From assembly GCA_964447605.1 (NCBI GenBank), contig CAYUTA010000052.1, positions 1 through 19,186 of the forward strand: a stretch of DNA of 19,186 nt. The letters run 5' to 3'. The notes under the pieces were generated by a model. That model saw nothing but the letters and a program-made list of their open reading frames with translations. It had not been told where the DNA came from and ran no database searches. The stretch's first letter is position 1; each line of letters opens with the position of its first letter. The position numbers were made by a program, and so were the translations under genes. Source of the stretch: CAYUTA01 sp964447605 (GTDB lineage Bacteria > Bacillota > Clostridia > Christensenellales > CAG-138). Below, in pieces: positions 7,111 to 12,985 of the stretch.

Positions 7111-8799
7111 GTGAATCGTATCGCTGGCAGAAAACGCAGAAAAGTGACCAAACGGTTTTATATCAACGTGGCGCTGTTTGCCATACTGTTGACGCTCGGC
7201 ATTATCTTTAAGGAGCAATACGTCTCCCTGCGCGATTCGCTGCGCGGCCGCATCATCGGCGCGGCGGAAAGCATCGTCGACGACATCCAGACCTCCGAGC
7301 TCTCGCTGCAGATGCCTTCGCTGACCCTTGGCGCAAACTCGCGCAAACTGACCGGCAGCGGCGAGCAAATCGACGATCTCGATACGCAGACGCCGACCAA
7401 CCCCGGCAGCAACCTCTCGTTTCCGGCGCGGATGTATCCCTACCGCGCCATGCTCAACGAGACCGCGCAGGCGGTATACAACCAGGTTTATGCCAACGCC
7501 ATGAAGCTCAACAGCAGCCGCTTTACGCTGGTTACGCCCGTGACGGAGGAGGCGCTCGCCGATATCATGAACGCCGTATACAACGATCACCCCGAGTTGT
7601 TCTGGGTGGACACGGCCTATAGCTACGGCTTTGTGCGCGCCGGCAGCGTGGTGACGGTTACGCTGTCGTTCAATGAGACCGCCAGGGACATTCAAAAGGC
7701 GCAGACGGCGTTCGACCGGGCCGTGCAGACCATCGTGGACGGCGCCGGCAAATTTTCCACCGATATCGACAAGGAAAAATATGTGCACGACCACCTCGTC
7801 GACCGCGTATCGTACGACACCGCTTCGAAGATGAATCAGAGCGCATACAGCGCGCTTGTGGGCGACAGCACCGTTTGCGCGGGATTCTCGCGCGCGTTTC
7901 AGCATGTGCTGATGCAGCTCGATATCCCCTGCTATTACAGCACGGGCACGGCGGCCGGAGGCGACCACGCGTGGAACATCGTTGCGCTCGGCGGCGATTA
8001 TTACAACGTGGACGTTGCATGGGACGATGCGACGACCTCGGCCTATGGCGGGCATGATTACAGCTACTTCAACGTGCCGGACAGTCAGTTTTCCAGCGAT
8101 CACACGCGCTCCGCAATTTCTACGCGCCTGCCCGCCTGTACCGGCACGGCCATGACCTACGCCGCGGTGTACGGCGGCTCAACACAGCCCTCGCCCGGCA
8201 CGTCGGCAAGCAATCTGCCCACCTATCAGGACAAGGGCTACGTTAAGAGCGACATCATCTCCACGCTTTCCGGTTACAACGCATACTGCCGCGAGCAGCT
8301 CATCTCGCGCGGAACGGGTACGCATACGCTCCGGATGGTGCTTAAAAACGCCGCGCTCATGCACGAAATCTATACGGCGGCGGAGAACGAGGCCTATGTC
8401 AGCGACTATGCGCAGGCGGTGGTCAACGCGCTGCGGCTGCAAAACTGCAGCATTTCCCTGCAGCTCTCCGGAGAGACGCTCGCAAACGGCTATATCCTGC
8501 TGACGCAGGTCATCACGCTGAAAGGCGATACTGCGCCCGCGCCGGTCATCACCGCGCGGCCAACGGCAACGCCTGCCGCTACCCCCGCCCTCTCGCCGAG
8601 CGCGGAGCCGACCGCAGCGCCAAGCCCGACCCCGCCGCAAAGCGTCCAGACGCAGACGCCTGCGCAAACCACCCTGCCGCCCGCGGCAGAGACGCCGGTG
8701 TCCCAGCAGGCAACGGAGGACCCGTGGGCGATCCCCGCCGTCCCCGACGAGAGCCCTGCCGGCGACAATAACGCCTTTGATGAGGCGGTGGGGTTTTAG
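7111..8799 (+). CDS. Membrane-anchored transglutaminase-like protein with Pro/Thr-rich tail
   Basis: 562 residues starting at GTG 7111, which follows GGAAAGG with very tight spacing (about 2 nt); GTG 7144 is a weaker alternative. Basic residues 1-15 precede one membrane segment (16-33), so the bulk is predicted extracellular. The transglutaminase-like core (about 220-325) carries the Cys-His-Asp triad: C256 in TVCAGFSRAF, H286 in DHAWNIV, and D301 in YYNVDVAWDD. Such proteins are papain-fold enzymes, either cross-linking transamidases or peptidases acting on surface proteins; which applies here cannot be told. Residues about 480-550 form a Pro/Thr/Ala/Ser-rich low-complexity tail that could span the cell wall. 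There is no LPxTG sorting motif. It is divergent from the VanZ gene across a 131-nt AT-rich gap. Confidence 0.9.
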   Translation: MNRIAGRKRRKVTKRFYINVALFAILLTLGIIFKEQYVSLRDSLRGRIIGAAESIVDDIQTSELSLQMPSLTLGANSRKLTGSGEQIDDLDTQTPTNPGSNLSFPARMYPYRAMLNETAQAVYNQVYANAMKLNSSRFTLVTPVTEEALADIMNAVYNDHPELFWVDTAYSYGFVRAGSVVTVTLSFNETARDIQKAQTAFDRAVQTIVDGAGKFSTDIDKEKYVHDHLVDRVSYDTASKMNQSAYSALVGDSTVCAGFSRAFQHVLMQLDIPCYYSTGTAAGGDHAWNIVALGGDYYNVDVAWDDATTSAYGGHDYSYFNVPDSQFSSDHTRSAISTRLPACTGTAMTYAAVYGGSTQPSPGTSASNLPTYQDKGYVKSDIISTLSGYNAYCREQLISRGTGTHTLRMVLKNAALMHEIYTAAENEAYVSDYAQAVVNALRLQNCSISLQLSGETLANGYILLTQVITLKGDTAPAPVITARPTATPAATPALSPSAEPTAAPSPTPPQSVQTQTPAQTTLPPAAETPVSQQATEDPWAIPAVPDESPAGDNNAFDEAVGF

Positions 8800-9158
8800 T
8801 TTTCCATGCGCGACGCGCCGCTTTGGCGATAAATTGATTGCAGACCGCTTTTTCGATACACGTAGACGCCATGAACAAACAGATTATACCTCGCTTCCGG
8901 GGCGTTATAGTAGTCGTAGACGGCAACGCTTTTGCCGTTGCGGGGTTTAACAAAACAAGCGCGCCATAACCGCCTTTTCAAAGCGTCGCCAGGGTTCACG
9001 CAACGCCGCTTTTCCATCAACAACGCTTTCCCATTGCGGAAAAACAATATATTTTGGTTTGCCATTCAGCAGGGGTCATCTCCCGCTTTTGCGTATGCCA
9101 AATGATATGCGGATGGAAATCCATATTAAATTATATTGATACAAAGGAACGGGCAATC
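8800..9158. other. Gap between transglutaminase gene and DUF6809-like gene
   Basis: 359 nt with no confident gene. A minus-strand frame (8796-9065, 89 codons, ATG) is open across most of it, but it has no well-placed ribosome site and no recognisable motif, so it is not called as a gene. A perfect 7-bp hairpin ACGGCAA-CGCTT-TTGCCGT lies at 8920-8938. The right end (9120-9140) is AT-rich and probably holds the promoter of the next gene. Confidence 0.5.
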
Positions 9159-9455
9159 ATGAACAGTGTCCTGCAACAGGCATTTGATGGAGAACTCTCC
9201 CCGGCGGAGCAATACCGTCCCGGAACGGAGGCGCGCCGCGCCATGTGTCAGGCGCACTGCCGACGCTATGAAGAACGGATGAAACAGCTGGAAAAGCTGG
9301 ATTCCCCGCTGCATGAACCATTGATCAAGGTGCTGGATGAGCAGCTCGACCACATCCCGCTGGAAACAGCCGAACTGTTTATCGACAGGTTCCGGCTGGG
9401 CGCGCGGATGATGGCTGAGGTTTATCAGGCCCCGCCCGGCTACGGCTGCAAATAG
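9159..9455 (+). CDS. Small DUF6809-like protein
   Basis: 98 residues from the ATG at 9159, preceded by AAAGGA (9143-9148) 10 nt upstream. It is soluble and mostly helical: an N-terminal MNSVLQQAFDGELSPAEQY, a central coiled region (about 35-60), and FRLGARMMAEVY (78-89), which is the most family-like stretch. This layout matches the small DUF6809-type proteins common in Clostridia, many of them in accessory regions. The function is unknown. It lies just to the left of the AT-rich island. Family membership is from memory of the pattern and moderately sure. Confidence 0.75.
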   Translation: MNSVLQQAFDGELSPAEQYRPGTEARRAMCQAHCRRYEERMKQLEKLDSPLHEPLIKVLDEQLDHIPLETAELFIDRFRLGARMMAEVYQAPPGYGCK

Positions 9456-9515
9456 CACTCCGCCAAACGCCGGAATGGGAGAGGCATGCGGCTGTTATAT
9501 TCAGATCGGGATAAT

Positions 9516-9537
9516 GGCGGCATGCCGGCGGCATGCC
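9516..9537. repeat. Tandem 11-nt direct repeat
   Basis: GGCGGCATGCC occurs twice with no gap (9516-9526 and 9527-9537). Each unit contains the palindrome GGCATGCC, so the pair can also fold. It lies about 60 nt after the DUF6809-like stop. Confidence 0.6.
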
Positions 9538-9601
9538 AGGCCGGGACGCCGCAGGTCGTAAAAGCGCCTGAAAAATAAAAAATAGTGGAGTAATAAAGTA
9601 G

Positions 9602-9623
9602 GGCGGGATGCCCATATCCCGCC
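9602..9623. terminator. 8-bp hairpin, possible terminator
   Basis: GGCGGGAT (9602-9609) and ATCCCGCC (9616-9623) close a 6-nt loop. A poor T-containing stretch (CTACTTTATT) follows on the minus strand only. Termination is uncertain. Confidence 0.35.
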
Positions 9624-9691
9624 GAAAGCCGTATGATTACTGGATTTATTTCGTTTTTTCAACTCAACTATTGCCGCCAATTTTGAAGAAT

Positions 9692-9711
9692 TGGTGCCCA
9701 ATTGGTGCCCG
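9692..9711. repeat. Island-flanking 20-bp repeat, left copy
   Basis: TGGTGCCCAATTGGTGCCCG, itself built from two GGTGCCC units 11 nt apart. It matches the copy at 10826-10845 in 18 of 20 positions. On the minus strand the frame reads PGTNWAPI. Confidence 0.7.
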
Positions 9712-9713
9712 GA

Positions 9714-9745
9714 TTTCTCGTACAGATATAAAAAAATACGAGAAA
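9714..9745. repeat. 9-bp dyad inside the island
   Basis: TTTCTCGTA (9714-9722) and TACGAGAAA (9737-9745) with a 14-nt AT-rich loop, starting 2 nt after the left 20-bp repeat. It could be a recombinase arm site or a hairpin. Confidence 0.5.
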
Positions 9746-9917
9746 ATATAAGAGGAAAATTATGTTGCTATCAATATTCTGCCTGCCTATTGTTCCGCAG
9801 TAGAAACCCGTTTTTGCAGGTGCGAGTAGTAAATCCTTATCCATGTTGTGCTTGCCCCTGAAAAGTCTTGCCATGTGGCGCCTTTATAGCGTCTACTGCG
9901 TGACGGTATGCCCATGA

Positions 9918-10109
9918 TGTATAGAGGACAAAAGCACTCTATGCTTTTGCCCTCTTGATTGCCAACCAGCAGGGGCAGACGGGCTTGCCAACGACGGCGT
10001 AGCCGTTTATTTCATCGTTGACAAGGGCGGTCTGGCTCTGCACCTCAATTATGAGGGTAAAACTCACAAGTGGAAAAGCAGAACAAAATATGATACAATA
10101 AGTACATAG
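9918..10109 (+). pseudogene. Start-less C-terminal coding remnant
   Basis: An open frame of 63 codons plus TAG has no ATG, GTG or TTG start. Its last 40 residues are protein-like, with a β-strand run NDGVAVYFIVDKGGLALHLN followed by basic YEGKTHKWKSRTKYD. Just upstream, another frame (about 9932-10000) encodes a protein-like KALYAFALLIANQQGQTGLP that would join it across a +1/-1 shift near 9990. The simplest reading is the broken 3' end of a gene from a mobile element. I do not recognise the family. Confidence 0.4.
10071..10099 (+). promoter_or_regulatory. Promoter of the island VOC gene
   Basis: -35-like TGGAAA (10071-10076), a 17-nt spacer and an extended -10 TGA-TACAAT (10094-10099). It sits inside the end of the coding remnant. 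The start near 10106 leaves a long leader of about 187 nt before the VOC gene. Confidence 0.45.
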
Positions 10110-10292
10110 AAAAAATTAACGCTAGATGGTATTGACACGTGTTATGCCAAGATTGCACACCAAATCACAATGCATCGAATTTGAACCGTTGCAACGAAGG
10201 AAGTAGTCGTTTTAGCGTACCTTGTTGCGATTCCACGCCAACGCTTGAAGCGATGCAAAGCCTCGAAACTTCGCATAAACAAGGAGGGCTTC

Positions 10293-10643
10293 ATGAAAAT
10301 TGGAGAAGTCTGTTTATTGACAAGTGATGTTATCCGTTTGTCAAATTTTTATAAGATGCTGTTTAATATTGATAATGCTTGCGATGATGATGTCCACCAA
10401 TTTATTATATCAGAAGAAACAACACTGACTATCTATAACGATGGAATACTACGAAAAACCAACTTGCAAAATATTTGTATTGCATTTACAGTCACTGATG
10501 TAGATATTGAATTTGAGAGATTAAAAGAACTTGGTATTGAGATTGTTTCCCCGCCAACAGTAAGGCCTTGGGGTGCAAAAAATATGAGTTTTTTAGACCC
10601 TGACAATAACTTGATTACATTCAGATCTTTTCCTGAGCAGTGA
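10293..10643 (+). CDS. VOC-family (glyoxalase-like) protein, horizontally acquired
   Basis: 116 residues from the ATG at 10293, with AAGGAGG at 10281-10287 and a 5-nt gap. One VOC domain spans the protein: MKIGEVCLLTSDVIRLSNFY (1-20), IAFTVTDVDIEFERLKELG (63-81), and the closing SFLDPDNNLITFRSF (99-113). This layout is typical of small glyoxalase/bleomycin-resistance-like proteins. Most are of unknown substrate, and several canonical metal ligands are not obvious here (an E at position 5 and no His in the first strand), so catalysis should not be assumed. Its G+C is about 33%, against about 60% for the flanking core genes, and it sits in an AT-rich island between matching repeats, which supports horizontal transfer. 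Confidence 0.88.
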   Translation: MKIGEVCLLTSDVIRLSNFYKMLFNIDNACDDDVHQFIISEETTLTIYNDGILRKTNLQNICIAFTVTDVDIEFERLKELGIEIVSPPTVRPWGAKNMSFLDPDNNLITFRSFPEQ

Positions 10644-10718
10644 GGTATGAACTTCACATAGGCAATCATTTTCTGAAAATGTAGCGGGTTTGGGAATTTA
10701 CCAATAAGTAATTTTTTT

Positions 10719-10738
10719 GGAAGAGGGTACCCGCTTCC
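10719..10738. repeat. 20-nt palindrome with one mismatch
   Basis: GGAAGAGGGTACCCGCTTCC is self-complementary except for one A-G pair. It follows TTTTTTT on the plus strand, so the T-run is on the wrong side for a plus-strand terminator. It may be a protein-binding site or a scar. Confidence 0.5.
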
Positions 10739-10825
10739 TATGCTTGCTCTTCGAAAAGTTTCGCTGAGAAGGTCTGGAAGGAATGGACAGGAAATGAAGA
10801 TTGAAATATACTCAGCAAAAGTTTA

Positions 10826-10845
10826 TGGTGCCAAAATGGTGCCCG
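10826..10845. repeat. Island-flanking 20-bp repeat, right copy
   Basis: TGGTGCCAAAATGGTGCCCG differs from the left copy (9692-9711) at two positions. On the minus strand it encodes KTGTILAP followed by a stop, in the same codon register as the PGTNWAPI of the left copy. Confidence 0.7.
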
Positions 10846-10983
10846 TCTTTACAAAAACACCCTATGCGGAGATATGACAAGAAAAATGACGATATACGGA
10901 AAAGCCTTACTGCAAGCCGTTTTCAAGGGATTGCATAAACACTTATGAGGGCTTATAAGAAGATTTCCGTCTATCTAATCCAT

Positions 10984-11019
10984 AAAAAATCCCCGATGCC
11001 GCAGGGCTTTCGGGGATTT
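10984..11019 (-). terminator. Intrinsic terminator of rplM-rpsI
   Basis: On the minus strand a perfect 10-bp stem AAATCCCCGA/TCGGGGATTT (11010-11019 with 10987-10996) closes a 13-nt loop and runs into TTTTTT. It begins about 16 nt after the rpsI stop. Confidence 0.9.
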
Positions 11020-11034
11020 GTGATCATTCGGATA

Positions 11035-11427
11035 TTATCTCTTGGAGAACTGCGGGGCGCGGCGGGCTGCATGCAGGCCGTACTTTTTGCGCTCCTTCAT
11101 CCTCGGGTCGCGCGTGAGATAACCGGCCTTCTTGAGCGCCGGACGCAGCTCAGGCTCGGCTATCAGCAACGCGCGGGCGATGCCGTGGCGGATGGCGCCC
11201 GCCTGACCGGTCGTGCCGCCGCCGTAAACGTTGACGAGCACATCGTACTTGGTCAGGTTGTTGGTGAGCGCGAGCGGGGCGCGCACGATCATCTTGAGCG
11301 TCTCCATGCCGAAATAGTCGTCGATGTCGCGTTTGTTGATGGTGATCTTTCCGGCGCCGGGGAGCAACCGAACGCGGGCTATGGACTTTTTCCGTCTGCC
11401 GGTGCCAAGGTATTGCGTACTTGCCAT
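11035..11427 (-). CDS. rpsI: 30S ribosomal protein S9
   Basis: 130 residues, the usual S9 length. Family signatures are YLGTGRRKKSIARVRL near the N-terminus, NVYGGGTTGQAGAIRHGIARAL in the centre, and the basic C-terminal tail ending RAPQFSKR, whose final residues reach the ribosomal P site and contact tRNA. The ATG at 11425-11427 is chosen because AAAGGAG lies 10 nt upstream and MASTQYLGTGRRK is the expected N-terminus; the frame extends further up only by running into rplM. It is co-transcribed with rplM, which ends 7 nt upstream, and is followed by a strong terminator. Confidence 0.98.
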   Translation of the reverse strand: MASTQYLGTGRRKKSIARVRLLPGAGKITINKRDIDDYFGMETLKMIVRAPLALTNNLTKYDVLVNVYGGGTTGQAGAIRHGIARALLIAEPELRPALKKAGYLTRDPRMKERKKYGLHAARRAPQFSKR

Positions 11428-11434
11428 GTTCAAA

Positions 11435-11878
11435 TTACTCCTTTCGTTCCCTGAGCACAAGCGTCTCAGGCTTCTGCGCGGCATTGTTATGCTCCGGTCC
11501 GGCGTAAACGCGCAGCTTTTTGAGCATCCTGTCGCCGAGCGGGCCTTTGGGCATCATGCGCCGGATCGACTCATACACGGCGAACTCCGGCTTGGTTGCA
11601 AGCAGCGTACGGTAGTCTACCTGCTTGAGCCCGCCCGGATACCCGGTGTGATGAACGTACTTCTTTTGATCGAGCTTGCGGCCCGTCAGGCGCACTTTCC
11701 CGGCGTTGACGATGATAACATGATCACCCGTATCCACATGCGGGGTATATATGGGCTTGTGCTTTCCTCTGAGAATGGCTGCCACCTGCGAAGACAGACG
11801 GCCAAGCACCATGCCGTCCGCATCGACAACGTACCAGTTGCGCTCAACGGTTTCGCCCTTTGCCATATAGGTTTTCAT
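11435..11878 (-). CDS. rplM: 50S ribosomal protein L13
   Basis: 147 residues, normal for bacterial L13, an early-assembly protein that binds 23S rRNA. Signatures include RNWYVVDADGMVLGRLSSQV, LRGKHKPIYTPHVDTGDHVI and the conserved MMPKGPLGDRMLKKLRVYAG. The ATG at 11876-11878 has GGAGG 7 nt upstream. Upstream open codons belong to the leader and are not L13-like. It is the first gene of the rplM-rpsI operon, with its own strong promoter and a leader of about 92 nt. Confidence 0.98.
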   Translation of the reverse strand: MKTYMAKGETVERNWYVVDADGMVLGRLSSQVAAILRGKHKPIYTPHVDTGDHVIIVNAGKVRLTGRKLDQKKYVHHTGYPGGLKQVDYRTLLATKPEFAVYESIRRMMPKGPLGDRMLKKLRVYAGPEHNNAAQKPETLVLRERKE

Positions 11879-11970
11879 GGCGATTCCTCCATATTTGTAG
11901 TTATTGTAAAATCTGCCTGCAAATTGCGCGCAAACCGCCGGGGCTGTGGCAGCTTCCACCCAATGGCACA
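11879..11970 (-). promoter_or_regulatory. rplM leader, possible L13 autoregulatory site
   Basis: About 92 nt separate the predicted transcript start from the rplM start. It contains a hairpin (11941-11961: GTGG/CCAC extended by GG/CC across a small bulge, loop cagctt) and a TTGCGCGCAA palindrome. Firmicutes rplM leaders can carry an L13-binding structure (Rfam L13_leader); I cannot confirm the consensus by eye. Confidence 0.35.
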
Positions 11971-11976
11971 CCGAAT

Positions 11977-12005
11977 AGTCTAGCAAACCGCGGTTGCCAT
12001 GTCAA
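11977..12005 (-). promoter_or_regulatory. Sigma-A promoter of rplM-rpsI
   Basis: On the minus strand a perfect -35 TTGACA (12000-12005), an ideal 17-nt spacer and -10 TAGACT (11977-11982). It fits a highly expressed ribosomal protein operon. Confidence 0.85.
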
Positions 12006-12084
12006 TCCCTAAAATGCGCAAAATACGGGTTTTTTCCAGCAATTCGGCCGGCGGATGCGGCCGCAATGCAACATCCGGCTCATG

Positions 12085-12142
12085 CCTGCAAAATAGGGTC
12101 GCGCGGGATTGCCCAGCCAATCCCGCAACGACCCTATGCAGG
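12085..12142 (-). terminator. Long three-segment hairpin after the leaderless gene
   Basis: A 58-nt imperfect inverted repeat. The inner 9-bp stem is GCGGGATTG/CAATCCCGC (12103-12111 with 12118-12126, 6-nt loop). The middle 9-bp stem is ATAGGGTCG/CGACCCTAT (12093-12101 with 12129-12137). The outer 5 bp are CCTGC/GCAGG (12085-12089 with 12138-12142). Only C12102, AA12127-12128 and a 3-nt A bulge are unpaired. On the minus strand the inner 18 bp end in TATTTTGC, a short T-tract, so it plausibly ends transcription from 12242-12904 before the rplM promoter. Confidence 0.65.
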
Positions 12143-12207
12143 TCGAACCAATCAATCCGTCGAAAGCAGCGGCCTGCGCTGCGATTTTACCCCCTGCCGG
12201 CGGAGAA

Positions 12208-12229
12208 CGCGCCTACAGGGAAGGGCGCG
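12208..12229. repeat. 6-bp G+C hairpin
   Basis: CGCGCC (12208-12213) and GGCGCG (12224-12229), 10-nt loop, just after the stop of the 12242 gene. No T-tract follows on the minus strand. Confidence 0.4.
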
Positions 12230-12241
12230 CAAGGGCAACCG

Positions 12242-12904
12242 TCATTTTCCAAAGATCAGCACGCACACGAACATATCGTTTGCGCCGACCCGCAGCGGAT
12301 AGGCCTCGAACGTGCAGCCGCGGTAGGCGTCCGTATACTTCTTTTCACTGTCGCGTGCCCCCAGCGCGCCTGAATACCAGCGGAGCGCGACGGGTTCGAG
12401 GATCACGCCGTTGAGGTCGCACGCGGATACAGCTGCGAACAGAAGCGTCTGCACGGTGACGTTCTGTTCGGCAACAAAGGCTTCATACTCCTCGGCAAGC
12501 CGCTGTTCCTGTCTGGTCCTGGGCTTGGCCGGCGGCGGTTCCGGCACGGGGAAGGTGATGGTAAACGAAGAGACGCATTCGTTTTCATCCAGCGTGTAAA
12601 CAAGCGTCGCGCGGCCGGTCCTGGCCCCGCCGCACTGCATATGGATGACGGATGGGCTGGCTTTGTCCACCTTGGCCAGAAAGGAATCGCTGCCCGTCAT
12701 AAGAAAGGAGAAGATCGCCCCCGGCACCGGCTCGAATGCCGACGCCGCGGCAGCCGGCCGCGTAGCCGCGGGCGTTGGCGGCGGCTCCTCCTTCCCCGTC
12801 TCCTGCGCGCTCCTGCCCGCAAGCAGATAGACCGTCACCGCGGCAAGCGCGACAATGACGGTGAACAGGATATTCTGAATCTGCTGCGGCGCCAAACGTT
12901 TCAT
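12242..12904 (-). CDS. Membrane-anchored protein of unknown function, probably leaderless
   Basis: 220 residues. One N-terminal membrane segment (12-30) follows a short basic start and precedes a Pro/Ala-rich linker (38-60). The rest is predicted outside the cell: two β-rich parts (about 63-120 and 165-220) around a charged helix RTRQEQRLAEEYEAFVAEQN (129-148). There is no lipobox or known motif; I do not recognise the family. The promoter -10 TATAAT lies only 6 nt before the ATG, so the mRNA should begin at or next to the start codon. It follows uvrB (81 nt away) but has its own promoter. A large hairpin lies about 100 nt downstream. Confidence 0.75.
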   Translation of the reverse strand: MKRLAPQQIQNILFTVIVALAAVTVYLLAGRSAQETGKEEPPPTPAATRPAAAASAFEPVPGAIFSFLMTGSDSFLAKVDKASPSVIHMQCGGARTGRATLVYTLDENECVSSFTITFPVPEPPPAKPRTRQEQRLAEEYEAFVAEQNVTVQTLLFAAVSACDLNGVILEPVALRWYSGALGARDSEKKYTDAYRGCTFEAYPLRVGANDMFVCVLIFGK

Positions 12905-12910
12905 GGCTCC

Positions 12911-12919
12911 ATTATACCA
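12911..12919 (-). promoter_or_regulatory. Extended -10 promoter abutting a start codon
   Basis: On the minus strand TGG-TATAAT, a perfect -10 (12911-12916) with the TGn extension (12917-12919). The -35 is weak (TGTCGA at 18 nt). Start of transcription is expected about 7 nt after the -10, that is at the A of the ATG at 12904. Confidence 0.65.
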
Positions 12920-12985
12920 TAAATCTGAAAAAAATCGACAGAATTCTTGTTGTTATGGGGCGCTTATGCAGCCGCCGGAGCGTTT

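Larger units (their letters stand above)
9456..10292. other. Left part of an AT-rich accessory island, no intact gene
   Basis: 837 nt without a confident intact gene. From left to right it holds a tandem 11-nt repeat (9516-9537), a hairpin (9602-9623), the first copy of a 20-bp repeat (9692-9711), a dyad (9714-9745), a start-less coding remnant (9918-10109), and a promoter (10071-10099) with a 187-nt leader into the VOC gene at 10293. Base composition drops from about 9590 onward. A minus-strand frame at 9668-9874 ends in GTNWAPILQNWRQ and may be a fragment. Confidence 0.6.
10644..11034. other. Right part of the AT-rich island up to rpsI
   Basis: 391 nt without a confident gene. It holds a 20-nt palindrome with one mismatched pair (10719-10738), the second 20-bp repeat (10826-10845), and the rpsI terminator (10984-11019). 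A short plus-strand frame (MKIEIYSAKVYGAKMVPVF..., about 10794-10877) and a minus-strand GVFVKTGTILAP tail are open here but are too short to call. Confidence 0.55.

Noticed and set aside
8796..9065. 89-codon minus-strand frame between two plus-strand genes
   Set aside because: Codon choice is not absurd but there is no well-placed ribosome site, no motif, and it overlaps the end of the transglutaminase gene. Left uncalled; a homologue search could revive it.
10139..10327. Plus-strand frame across the VOC leader
   Set aside because: It overlaps the strong ribosome site and start of the VOC gene and has no recognisable content.
10719..10738. Palindrome as an intrinsic terminator of the VOC gene
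   Set aside because: The T-run is before the stem on the plus strand, and A-rich sequence follows it on the minus strand.
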